DNA of 64,000 bases. It comes from JAZGGS01 sp963714405 (GTDB taxonomy: Bacteria > Bacteroidota > Ignavibacteria > Ignavibacteriales > Ignavibacteriaceae). The first letter of the stretch is position 1. Each line of letters starts with the position of its first letter. A program made the translations under genes and the position numbers. The notes below the pieces were generated by a model, which saw only the letters and a list, made by a program, of their open reading frames with translations, had not been told where the DNA came from and made no database searches. The DNA lies in assembly GCA_963714405.1 (NCBI GenBank), contig CAVQOH010000001.1, positions 124,001-188,000 on the forward strand. The letters are read 5' to 3'. Positions 43,249 to 52,150 of the stretch are shown here, piece after piece.

Positions 43249-46200
43249 CTTACAACGGCAAACTTACCTAATTTTTCTTCGCTTTCATTGTTTACATCAT
43301 CTAACATCACTATCCTGTAAACATATATTCCGCTGGAAAGATAGTCTCCTGAATAATCTCTTAAGTTGAAAGTAATTCCACCATCACCGTTCGTTTCTTC
43401 AAGCTCATTTACTTGTGTACCGTTTAAAGACCATATAGTAATTTTAGCTCTTTGCGGAAGATTGGCAAATGTTATTATTCCCTCTCCATTGTTAACATTA
43501 GCTGGATTTGGATAAACATATACATCAGAAAGATCTTTGGCAAAATTTGAAAGAACGATAAAGCTGCCTGCACCTTTATTTATTGGAATATTTCCCGTTG
43601 CAACTGAGGAGGTAATATTCTGAAGCTGCAAAACATATTCTCTTCCAATTGAACCAACTGGCTTCTCCCCCTCCAGGCTAATATGAATAATTCGTTTATC
43701 ATTTTCATTAACTGTAATTGAGGACGCATTATTTGAAGGATTAAAGACATAGTTCGCTGTATTTCCAGCAGATATTTCATCAACTTCAACATTAAATACA
43801 ACACGAACCAGGTATGAATTTATTATTTCAAACGATGTAATGAAAAATTCCGGATCAACAATAACTGAATCCATAAAGAAAACAACATTTGCTTCTTCAA
43901 TTGGTGAACCATATAAATCTCTTATATTCCTTACAAGTAAGCTGTTTGTACCTATAGGAATATCATCATTAAAAGTTAAGAGATATGAAAACTGATTTGC
44001 TGGTGCAACCGAGTTAGGTATTCCCATATTCAACAATTCAAATCCCTGCAGGTTTTCAATAGTATTGCTCATTTTTTCTGAGAAGGTTACTGTAACAGAA
44101 TTTGAACTGCTTCCTATTGCCGAAATAACTATGCCAGGCGTATGAGAAAATACATTTAAAACAGCAGATAAATTTGAGAGTGGTTCCGGTTTCGTTAAAT
44201 CATTTGCCTGGATAGCATAATAGTAATGAACATTTTTTTGAAGATTCTGATCTATATATTCCCTGTTAAAAACAGAATCGATTTTTTGCAGGCTATTATT
44301 AGTGCTTCCCCGGTAAATGTAGTACTGATCTGCATTTCCTGACCATGTTAAATGTATTCTACTTGAATCTACACTATGGCCACTCAAATTATAAGGAGTA
44401 AATGCTTTGTTTGAATTTGCAAATTCATAAAATTTTATCCCCTGTTCTGTAGGAAATGCAACTTCCTGAACACCATTATTGTTTAGATCTGCTATAAAAA
44501 TTGCATTGCTGTTAATGTTTTCTTTGTATGAAATAATTTTATCTGAACCGAATTTATCTTTAAATATATAGGAGTAAGGAAACATAAATAAAATTAATTC
44601 ATCTACGCCATCATTATCAATATCAGAAAATCTAACGCTATTCTCTGATTGCTGGAAAGAAGAACTGAATTCTGATGCTGCATCAATTAATGCCTGATCA
44701 TAAAGTGTATTGAATGTATTTCCCACAAGATTGAAAATAATCAATCTGTAGAAAGGCGCAACATCTAATTCTTCAACTGAGTGTAAAAGTACCGCCAGGT
44801 CATCAATTAAATCACCGTTATAATCTCCTGAGGCAATAAAAGCTGCTGAACCGAGGAACTCTGTAGGAATAATACTTCCCTCCTGATAATTATCATCACC
44901 TCGAATTTCATAACTGTAAATATCTCCATCAAGATCTACAAACCACATTTCATTAATTCCATCTCCGTTTATATCCGCAATTACTGAATTTGGTGCGTTA
45001 AGAATATTACTTCCAAATTTAGGTTCGGTAAAATTTCTTAATTCTACAGGATTTGATAAGCTTAGATCAGGATTAACTGTCCATACATTTACCAACGTAT
45101 CGTTTTTAACAACAGCAATTTCTGTGCGGTTATCATTATCTATATCCTTCGCCATAATTGGCCAAAATTCACCGCTTACATCAGAAAATTTTTGGACAAG
45201 ATTCGATGAGTTTGGATTATCCTGCTCATATACAAAACCATCTCTAACAAAAAAGGTTAAAAGGTCCTTCAAACCGTTGTTATTAAAGTCTCCAAAATCT
45301 TTAATAATTCTTTCGTGGAGTGAATCTACAAATTCGAAAGAATTATTATTGAATTTATACAAATTAGATATTCTTGAATTTGTAAATTCTCTAATAAATA
45401 TCTCATTCAAATCATTTGAAGTTATGTTTACCGGGTTATGAAAAATATCTCCGGCAGGAAGTGAGAATGGCATTTCTGTTTCACCAGCAATCTCAGCGTC
45501 GTAATTTGTAATGAAAATAAAATCAGAACCATTATTTTTAATTACAGTTGTCAATCCAACAAGGTTTTCCGCTTCAAAATAAACTTCGTACACCGCATTT
45601 TGTTCTACTAATTGCTTCGGAATAAAACCGTAATGCAAATATTTAACAAACTGGTTATTTATGGTAAAACCATCAAGTGTAACAAAGTTGTAATCAATTT
45701 CCGAAGGACGTTTGTAATACATTCTTGTAACAGATGGCTCATCTGTGTACATAGCTGCCATTATAGTGGTCTTATCACCGTAGAAAGCAGGTCCACGAGA
45801 AATTAATTCTGCATTAGGAGGAGTTCTGCTGATAGAAAAATTAACCCGCTCTTCCATTGTTCTGCCATTTGTGAACTGCACAACAAGCCGCAATGTATAA
45901 ACCGAATCTGGAAGAGAGGATAATTCTAAATTGTAAATATCTTCATTTGAGAACTGGGTTAAACCATTGCTGATTAAGGAATTCCAATCTGTTGGATTTA
46001 AACCTGTACCAAAATAAAGATCGTAAGAGGAAAAGAGCGGAGACAGTACAGTTGCATTTATTGTTAATTCATCTTCCAATGTTGCAAAATCCTGTGTAGG
46101 ATGATTGAACTTAATAATAGAAGGTGCAACAACAGTAACAGCTCTGAATAAATTTAGTCTTCCAGCACCACTGCGTAAATCCCATCCTGGAGATGAAATA

Positions 46201-47462
46201 TCATCTGTGGTTGATTTTAAGATTTGCTTTATTTCTTCATTGGTAAACTCTTGTATTGATAAAATTAAACCGGCCGCTGCAGTAACATGTGGTGTTGCTG
46301 CAGATGTTCCACTTATAATCGAGTAGTTATTATTTCGTGCAGTTGTAAGAATTAAACTTCCCGGCGCAACCATATCAAGGGTGGAGCCGAAATTAGAATT
46401 GCCTGCAACAAAATCATCTATCGTTGAATTTCCAACACAAATAACTTCGCTGTAACCTGATGGATAATGAGGACTTGATGAACCGGAATTTCCTGCACTT
46501 CCAACTAATACAACATTCTGAGAGTACGCATAACGAATTACGTCTCTTAAGACAAGGGAAAAGGCATTATCGCCAAAACTCATATTTATTACTTTGACAC
46601 CCATTTGCACAGCATATAAAATGGCTGCAGCCACATCATCTTCTTCACCATAACCTGATGGATCGAAAGCTCGAAGATTAATCATTTTAAGATTAGGTGC
46701 AACTCCGGCAATTCCTGCAGTATTATTAACTTCAGCAATTGCAATACCGCTTATATAAGTACCGTGTCCTTGTTCATCCATTGGGTCATTATCCCAATCA
46801 AGGTAGTCTCCCCCGCTTGAATCAAAGGGAAAACCTACTCTGTCTGTAAAATCCCATCCACGGTGATCATCTACAAATCCGTTATTATCATCATCAATTC
46901 CATTTGATTTTTTATCATTTCCAAAATTATCTATACCGGTTTCTCCGGGATTAGTATATAATTTGTTTTCCAAATCAGGGTGAAAATAATCTATTCCAGT
47001 ATCAATTATTCCTAGTAGAATTTCTTCAGAACCCTGAGTTTTATCCCAGGCATCAAAAGCTTTTATTTTTTCCAGCGCCCATTGCTGTGTTATCATCGTA
47101 TCATTCGGAACGATATCCATTTTATAAATGTTAGCTTCCTGTATGTATTCAATATTGTTATCAATGTTCTTTATTTGATCCAATAAAAACTGATCAGCTT
47201 CATTATCAATTGTAACTTTAATAATTTGGCCTAAAATTTCATCATTTAATGCATCTCCTTTTGCAAGATGATCAACAGCAAGCACATTTGCCTGAATTTG
47301 ATTAGTTGCCGCTTCAGGTAAAAATTGTTTGGTAGTTACTTTAGTTTCAATTTCAGATTTACTCACATTACTGTAATACTTGATAAAGAAAGTATTGCTT
47401 TGAGAATTAATTGTTGAAACGGTAATGAGAAGAAATAATAAAAGCCGAATTTTAAAGTTCAT
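43245..47462 (-). CDS. Large S8-family (subtilisin-like) peptidase with T9SS-like C-terminal domain
   Basis: This 1405-residue secreted protease has a signal peptide (to about residue 20), a prodomain-like segment (about 22-125) and an S8 catalytic domain with Asp154 (IIDTGID), His233 (GHGTYISG), oxyanion Asn325 (SAGNSG) and Ser387 (GTSAATPH). A long beta-rich region follows with FG-GAP/VCBS-like DxNxDGxxE repeats (about 680-1010) and a fibronectin III-like part. The last about 90 residues (DVYVYPNPANVNNGEG to SGIYVYRIV) resemble a T9SS sorting domain, more divergent than those of the island. Its start overlaps the purF end by 11 bases. Confidence 0.92.
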   Translation of the reverse strand: MNFKIRLLLFLLITVSTINSQSNTFFIKYYSNVSKSEIETKVTTKQFLPEAATNQIQANVLAVDHLAKGDALNDEILGQIIKVTIDNEADQFLLDQIKNIDNNIEYIQEANIYKMDIVPNDTMITQQWALEKIKAFDAWDKTQGSEEILLGIIDTGIDYFHPDLENKLYTNPGETGIDNFGNDKKSNGIDDDNNGFVDDHRGWDFTDRVGFPFDSSGGDYLDWDNDPMDEQGHGTYISGIAIAEVNNTAGIAGVAPNLKMINLRAFDPSGYGEEDDVAAAILYAVQMGVKVINMSFGDNAFSLVLRDVIRYAYSQNVVLVGSAGNSGSSSPHYPSGYSEVICVGNSTIDDFVAGNSNFGSTLDMVAPGSLILTTARNNNYSIISGTSAATPHVTAAAGLILSIQEFTNEEIKQILKSTTDDISSPGWDLRSGAGRLNLFRAVTVVAPSIIKFNHPTQDFATLEDELTINATVLSPLFSSYDLYFGTGLNPTDWNSLISNGLTQFSNEDIYNLELSSLPDSVYTLRLVVQFTNGRTMEERVNFSISRTPPNAELISRGPAFYGDKTTIMAAMYTDEPSVTRMYYKRPSEIDYNFVTLDGFTINNQFVKYLHYGFIPKQLVEQNAVYEVYFEAENLVGLTTVIKNNGSDFIFITNYDAEIAGETEMPFSLPAGDIFHNPVNITSNDLNEIFIREFTNSRISNLYKFNNNSFEFVDSLHERIIKDFGDFNNNGLKDLLTFFVRDGFVYEQDNPNSSNLVQKFSDVSGEFWPIMAKDIDNDNRTEIAVVKNDTLVNVWTVNPDLSLSNPVELRNFTEPKFGSNILNAPNSVIADINGDGINEMWFVDLDGDIYSYEIRGDDNYQEGSIIPTEFLGSAAFIASGDYNGDLIDDLAVLLHSVEELDVAPFYRLIIFNLVGNTFNTLYDQALIDAASEFSSSFQQSENSVRFSDIDNDGVDELILFMFPYSYIFKDKFGSDKIISYKENINSNAIFIADLNNNGVQEVAFPTEQGIKFYEFANSNKAFTPYNLSGHSVDSSRIHLTWSGNADQYYIYRGSTNNSLQKIDSVFNREYIDQNLQKNVHYYYAIQANDLTKPEPLSNLSAVLNVFSHTPGIVISAIGSSSNSVTVTFSEKMSNTIENLQGFELLNMGIPNSVAPANQFSYLLTFNDDIPIGTNSLLVRNIRDLYGSPIEEANVVFFMDSVIVDPEFFITSFEIINSYLVRVVFNVEVDEISAGNTANYVFNPSNNASSITVNENDKRIIHISLEGEKPVGSIGREYVLQLQNITSSVATGNIPINKGAGSFIVLSNFAKDLSDVYVYPNPANVNNGEGIITFANLPQRAKITIWSLNGTQVNELEETNGDGGITFNLRDYSGDYLSSGIYVYRIVMLDDVNNESEEKLGKFAVVR

Positions 47463-48939
47463 ATATTTCCTTTTTAAAATTAATATCTATTTCAGTGGGA
47501 TAATTTCCTGAAAAGCATGCATGACAAAAATTTTCTTCTCCAGCTTCAGAAACAGCTCCTAACATTTCTTCAATTGTAAGATATTCCAGACTATCAACAC
47601 CTAATGATTCCTTAATTTTTTCTGTATCACCAAAGCATTGATTAGCGATTAACTCATTTTTACTTGGAAAATCCATTCCATAAAAACAAGGATGCATTAT
47701 TGGTGGAGAAGAAATTCTAAGATGAATTGATTTTGGATTTGCTTCTCTTATGAGCTTTACAAGCTGACGTGAAGTTGTTCCCCGAACAATAGAATCATCC
47801 ACGAGCACGACTGTTCTTCCTTCCAGTACACCTTTAACCGTATTAAATTTAATTCTTACACCAATTTCTCTTTTCGATTGCCTTGGTTGTATAAATGTTC
47901 TTCCGATATAGTGACTTCTTATAAGTCCTATTTCAAGTCTGCAATTAACACCAAGTTTTTCAAGCTCTGTTTGGTAACCGATTGCTGCAGTATTAGAACT
48001 ATCTGGAACGCTGATAACGATTACTTTTTTCTCATCTTCATTAATAACTGGATGATTGCGTGCAAGAGATTTTCCCAGTCTTCTGCGCATTTTATCAACA
48101 TTATGTCCAAATATAAAACTATCGGGACGTGAAAAATAAATAAATTCAAAAACGCAGTGTTTGTTATTAACAGGATTGTCAAAAATAATATCAGTTTTAA
48201 TTTTTCCAGATTTTAGAACTTCATCATCTATTACAACAATTTCACCTGGTTCAACTTCACGTAAAAATTCTGCTGAATGAATATCAAACGCACAAGTTTC
48301 AGAAGCGATTAAATATGCACCATTCAGTTTTCCAATAGAGAGCGGTTTAAAACCATTCTGGTCTCTCGCAGCTATAAGTTTATCATCGGTTAAAATGATA
48401 AATGAATATGCACCTTCAATTCGTTTAATTGCTTCTTTAATTTGATCTACCTGGTTATTAAGGCGGCTGCGTGCAATAAGATGAAGAATGACTTCGGAAT
48501 CACTTGAAGTTTGGAAAATTGCCCCCTCGTTTACCAATTCATCTCTAAGTATTTTGGCATTTGTTAAATTTCCGTTATGTGCAATTGCCAGATTGCCCAG
48601 CCGGTAATTAACAACAAATGGCTGTATATTTTTTCTTGAATCAGAGGAACCGGTGGTGGAATACCTGTTATGCCCAATTGCAGATTTGCCGGTTAAGACA
48701 GTATCAAAGACCTTAGAGTCTTCAAAAACTTCAGATACTAATCCCTCCCCTTTTCGAATATTAAAAACTGATTTTCCCTTTTCATTAAAATCGTGTGTTA
48801 CAATCCCACAAGCTTCCTGCCCTCTGTGCTGCAGGGCATGTAATCCATAATATGTTTCCATGGAGGCTGAAGAAGTACCGAAAATGCCGAAAATGCCGCA
48901 AAAACATTTTGGCTTATCCTGAGCAAATTTTAATTCCAT
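47452..48939 (-). CDS. purF: Amidophosphoribosyltransferase
   Basis: The enzyme catalyses the first committed step of purine synthesis, PRPP + glutamine to phosphoribosylamine. A short propeptide precedes Cys14 (CGIFGIFG), the glutamine amidotransferase nucleophile; HRGQEACGI and GHNRYSTTG follow. The PRPP loop is VVLVDDSIVRGTTS. Length (495) is normal. Cys residues CHACFSG near the C-terminus resemble those that hold an Fe-S cluster in the Bacillus-type enzyme. The gene heads a - strand run into the subtilase, pgsA and ftsY. Confidence 0.97.
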   Translation of the reverse strand: MELKFAQDKPKCFCGIFGIFGTSSASMETYYGLHALQHRGQEACGIVTHDFNEKGKSVFNIRKGEGLVSEVFEDSKVFDTVLTGKSAIGHNRYSTTGSSDSRKNIQPFVVNYRLGNLAIAHNGNLTNAKILRDELVNEGAIFQTSSDSEVILHLIARSRLNNQVDQIKEAIKRIEGAYSFIILTDDKLIAARDQNGFKPLSIGKLNGAYLIASETCAFDIHSAEFLREVEPGEIVVIDDEVLKSGKIKTDIIFDNPVNNKHCVFEFIYFSRPDSFIFGHNVDKMRRRLGKSLARNHPVINEDEKKVIVISVPDSSNTAAIGYQTELEKLGVNCRLEIGLIRSHYIGRTFIQPRQSKREIGVRIKFNTVKGVLEGRTVVLVDDSIVRGTTSRQLVKLIREANPKSIHLRISSPPIMHPCFYGMDFPSKNELIANQCFGDTEKIKESLGVDSLEYLTIEEMLGAVSEAGEENFCHACFSGNYPTEIDINFKKEIYEL

Positions 48940-49053
48940 ATTGTAAGATAAAACGTGATATTGATAAATAGAAGGGTAAAAATACGGAATAAAATTTAAA
49001 AGAGGCTAATTATATTAGAGCGAAATCTTTTAATATTTTATGGAAGTTGTTAG

Positions 49054-49127
49054 TCGGAACGGCGGGATTTGAACCCGCGACCACTTGACCCCCAGTCAAG
49101 TACGCTACCGGGCTGCGCCACGTTCCG
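49054..49127 (-). tRNA. tRNA-Pro (anticodon GGG)
   Basis: The - strand folds into a cloverleaf: acceptor CGGAACG/CGTTCCG with discriminator A, a D arm (GGCGCAGCCCGGTAGCGT), an anticodon stem CTTGA/TCAAG with loop CTGGGGG (anticodon GGG), and a T arm with GGTTCAAATCC. It has 74 bases and the CCA end is not encoded. It sits between purF and the MerR-family gene. Confidence 0.95.
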
Positions 49128-49131
49128 AAAA

Positions 49132-49527
49132 TTATAGTTTCTTTAACAGAAATTCTAAAACGCTTTTTATTTCTTCAAGATCTTTTTTAAAGGATGAATT
49201 AGGTATTTCAACTTCGTTTTCTTCCTCGATATTTGTAATTGGAATCTTTTCTTCTCTTTTAATTTGAGTCGGCTTCAACTGTGAAGAATCTTCAAGAATT
49301 TTCTTTGCACCCTCAATAGTGTATTTTTTCTCACGTAATAATTCTTTTATATAAAGAATTAGTTGAATATCCTTATTTGTATAAATTCTGTTTCCAGCAC
49401 GGTTTTTTTGAGGTTTTAACTGCTCAAATTCGGTCTCCCAGTACCGGAGAACATACTGCTCGATTTCTGTTAGTTTACTAACTTCACTAATTGAGTAGTA
49501 TAATTTCTTTATCGATAAGTCTTTCAT
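49132..49527 (-). CDS. MerR-family transcriptional regulator
   Basis: The 131-residue protein has an N-terminal MerR winged helix (YYSISEVSKLTEIEQYVLRYWETEFEQLKPQKNRAGNRIYTNKDI) followed by LREKKYTIEGAKKIL. Its C-terminal part is acidic and ends in a predicted helix (SVLEFLLKKL). It has no Cys for metal sensing, so it belongs to the HspR/short MerR-like group rather than to metal regulators. It lies 4 bases from the tRNA-Pro gene on the same strand. Confidence 0.88.
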   Translation of the reverse strand: MKDLSIKKLYYSISEVSKLTEIEQYVLRYWETEFEQLKPQKNRAGNRIYTNKDIQLILYIKELLREKKYTIEGAKKILEDSSQLKPTQIKREEKIPITNIEEENEVEIPNSSFKKDLEEIKSVLEFLLKKL

Positions 49528-49741
49528 ATGAATTCATCCGAAATTATTTAGCTTAAAATAACTAATCAATTTCTTAATATCAATATTATCAAACTTTAAT
49601 AAGTAAGAACTTTAATGAGCTATCTTAATTTACTTTAGATTATAGCATAACTAGACTTTAGCTGATCTTCATTTTTTTTATAAATAATGGATTGATAATG
49701 ATTTGCTGAATTGAGATGACTAAAAAAGAAAGCAATAAACC

Positions 49742-50173
49742 TTACTTTTCCTTAAAAAGTTTTTCAAGAAGATAAACTCCTGCAAAGTAACTTTTTTCTT
49801 TAAAGCCACTTACATAACCATCGCAGCTTGAAGCAGTTATTAACGTTTGCCTAAATTCATCCCTTTTGGATAAATTGGAAATATGAACCTCAACTTTTGG
49901 TATATGACAATCATCCAGGGCATCTTTTATAGCAGCTGAAGTATGCGCATATCCACCTGGATTTATAATTAACCCATCAAAATTATTGGCAGCAGATTGG
50001 ATCTGTGAAACAATTTCTCCTTCAATGTTACTCTGAAAAAAGTTAAAATTATGTGATTGAAATTCACTGGAAATTTTTTGCTCAATTTCATTCAAGGTTA
50101 GATTACCATATAACTGTTTATCACGCTTCCCAAGCATATTCAAATTAGGACCATTAATAACAAGAATATTCAT
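49742..50173 (-). CDS. aroQ: 3-dehydroquinate dehydratase, type II
   Basis: The 143-residue enzyme converts 3-dehydroquinate to 3-dehydroshikimate in the shikimate pathway. Typical motifs are INGPNLNMLGKRDKQLYG with the catalytic Tyr, SNIEGEIV, INPGGYAHTSAAIKDAL and VEVHISNLSKRDEFR with the catalytic His. Its ATG overlaps the previous gene by 4 bases, so it is expressed with the two unknown genes upstream. Confidence 0.94.
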   Translation of the reverse strand: MNILVINGPNLNMLGKRDKQLYGNLTLNEIEQKISSEFQSHNFNFFQSNIEGEIVSQIQSAANNFDGLIINPGGYAHTSAAIKDALDDCHIPKVEVHISNLSKRDEFRQTLITASSCDGYVSGFKEKSYFAGVYLLEKLFKEK

Positions 50174-50442
50174 TTCTGCTCCGTCATCTCATCAATTATT
50201 TCTCTCAAGCGTGGAGTCAAATATATTTCATCAACACCTAACTCTTTCAATGCTGCGGAAAGTATCATCGCTTTGCGTTGCTGGTTTGTAAACTTATTAA
50301 TTACAATTACTTTGCTATCATGCAAGATGCAGTAGCCTCCTTTGAAATCACCTTTTTCAAATCTTACGGTTGCACCCAACTGGTTTGCAAGAGATTTTAA
50401 TTCCTGCACAATTTCAGTAAACTCTTTTTCCTTAATCTTCAT
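50170..50442 (-). CDS. Conserved-looking 90-residue protein, unknown function
   Basis: I do not recognise a named family. The protein has an alternating pattern consistent with an alpha/beta fold (IVQELKSLANQLGATVRFEKGDFKGGYCILHDSKVIVINKF, then QRKAMILSAALKELGVDEIYLTPRLREIIDEM). The central strand pair GGYCILHDSKVIVINK is striking. It is cotranslated with aroQ (4-base overlap) and overlaps the upstream membrane protein gene by 11 bases. Confidence 0.75.
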   Translation of the reverse strand: MKIKEKEFTEIVQELKSLANQLGATVRFEKGDFKGGYCILHDSKVIVINKFTNQQRKAMILSAALKELGVDEIYLTPRLREIIDEMTEQK

Positions 50443-50965
50443 TTCTAGATTTATTAGTTGTAAATGGTTTGAAAATTAAAAAATATGGAATTGTAATATA
50501 ACACCAGATTATTATGATTGGAAAACTGCCAAGATTTTTAAATCTGTCTACAATTAAAGAAACAATGAGATTTGGGTCATCAATACCACTCAAAACATCC
50601 AAAATTATCCGAAAATCAATGGTAATGAGCAGGAAAACTTCGAATGGAAGCGTTAAAAAAATGATCGCTGAAATAACAAACAACCATCCATTTTCCTTTA
50701 AACTTAGACCTGAAGTAAATATAAAAAGGACAAATGAAAATATAAAAAACGGAAAGATAATTGTTGAAATAAAGAATGTTGGAGAAATTAAATAGAGTAT
50801 TTCTTTAACATTTTCTTGAGTAATAAAATCCTTAATAATGAGTTCATTATCGATAAACAAATTATACGATACAAATAATCTTGAAACATAAGAACCTAAC
50901 CAAATTGCACCAAGAATAATTGCTGTAGCGGCGAATACTTGTGAAGTAACTGAAAGTTTTTTCAT
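50432..50965 (-). CDS. Four-helix membrane protein, unknown function
   Basis: The 177-residue protein has about four hydrophobic helices (about residues 8-28, 58-85, 95-115 and 148-168) and no recognised motif. The first gene of a three-gene run with the 90-residue protein and aroQ, it starts only 37 bases from the divergent ppx/gppA gene, so their promoters must be close or overlapping. Confidence 0.7.
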   Translation of the reverse strand: MKKLSVTSQVFAATAIILGAIWLGSYVSRLFVSYNLFIDNELIIKDFITQENVKEILYLISPTFFISTIIFPFFIFSFVLFIFTSGLSLKENGWLFVISAIIFLTLPFEVFLLITIDFRIILDVLSGIDDPNLIVSLIVDRFKNLGSFPIIIIWCYITIPYFLIFKPFTTNKSRNED

Positions 50966-51002
50966 GATAATTTCTAATTAAGTAAATTCAAATTAAAAAA
51001 AA

Positions 51003-51926
51003 ATGATGAATATTGCTTCAATAGATATTGGTACAAACACTGTGTTGCTTCTAATCGCTCAAACAGATAAAACGGGTAATACTCTTAAAGCACTTTATAA
51101 TGAATATTGCATGCCCAGAATAGGTAAAAATCTTAAATATGGAGATGAAATAGGTAAAGAAAAAATTGATGATCTACTTTCTATTTTATCTGGTTTTAAT
51201 GAAAAGATTAAAGAATTCAAATGTGATAAAACTTTAATAACAGCTACGAATGCTTTCAGATTAGCATCAAATTCAGATTATATTGTAAAAAAAATACTAA
51301 ATAAATTCGATTTTGTGGTAAATGTTATTTCGGGTAAAACTGAAGCAGAATTTGCATTTCTGGGAGCTCTTTCTTCAATAGATATAACACATAATTCGAT
51401 GGTAATTGATATTGGAGGTGGTAGCACTGAAATTGTAATTGGGAATAAATCAGAAATTCTATTTCAGAAAAGCTACCCGGTTGGCTCGGTAGTAGTTACG
51501 GAAACATTTTTAAAACATTCTCCTCCACAACAAAATGAATTAGGTAAATTAAATTTAAATCTTAGAGAAGTTTTTGCTGATTTATCCGTTTATCAAGCAT
51601 CTTTAACTGCAATAGCAATCGCTGGAACTGCGACAACGATTGGATGTATGATAAATGGATTAAAAGAATTTAACGAATCCAGAATTGAGGGTAGCATTTT
51701 GTCCAGCATTTCCTTAATAAATCTTATTGAGAATTTGATACCTCTTTCTTCTTCAGAAATTAAATCTATATATGGGAATGTGCTAACAGGAAGAGAAGAT
51801 ATTATTCTTGGTGGAGCACTTATTCTTTCTACACTTATGGATATCTGTAAATTTAAAAATATAATTGTAAGTTCAAGAGGGATTCGCTACGGAGCAATAT
51901 TAAAATATTTACAAGGTATGAAATAG
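51003..51926 (+). CDS. Ppx/GppA-family exopolyphosphatase
   Basis: This 307-residue protein of the ASKHA fold has the phosphate-1 motif ASIDIGTNTVLLLIA and the phosphate-2 motif VIDIGGGSTEIVIG, with SGKTEAEFAFLGA between them. It splits polyphosphate or the stringent-response nucleotide pppGpp. It has only the two N-terminal domains, like the short form in many bacteria. The start could be ATG 51003 or 51006. Confidence 0.93.
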   Translation: MMNIASIDIGTNTVLLLIAQTDKTGNTLKALYNEYCMPRIGKNLKYGDEIGKEKIDDLLSILSGFNEKIKEFKCDKTLITATNAFRLASNSDYIVKKILNKFDFVVNVISGKTEAEFAFLGALSSIDITHNSMVIDIGGGSTEIVIGNKSEILFQKSYPVGSVVVTETFLKHSPPQQNELGKLNLNLREVFADLSVYQASLTAIAIAGTATTIGCMINGLKEFNESRIEGSILSSISLINLIENLIPLSSSEIKSIYGNVLTGREDIILGGALILSTLMDICKFKNIIVSSRGIRYGAILKYLQGMK

Positions 51927-52054
51927 CTGATTAGTGATGTGCTCCCAATTCATTTCATGTTATTATGTCTTGAAAAGTAATTTTAATATAAGGATGTAAA
52001 CTCAAATTCTATGAGTGAATGAAGATTATTTTTGATAATACAAATATACTATCT

Positions 52055-52080
52055 AACTTATTAACTATAACTAATAAGTT
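52055..52080. repeat. AT-rich inverted repeat between convergent genes
   Basis: AACTTATTA (52055-52063) and TAATAAGTT (52072-52080) pair perfectly over 8 bases. A second palindrome ATAATAATTATTAT lies at about 52086-52099. They occupy the 224-base gap between the ends of ppx/gppA (+) and argD (-). They may form a weak two-way terminator; no clear T tract follows. Confidence 0.4.
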
Positions 52081-52150
52081 ATTAAATAATAATTATTATA
52101 ACTATCTAGTTAAATTATATTCTACTATATAGTAATTTGCAAAATGAGTG

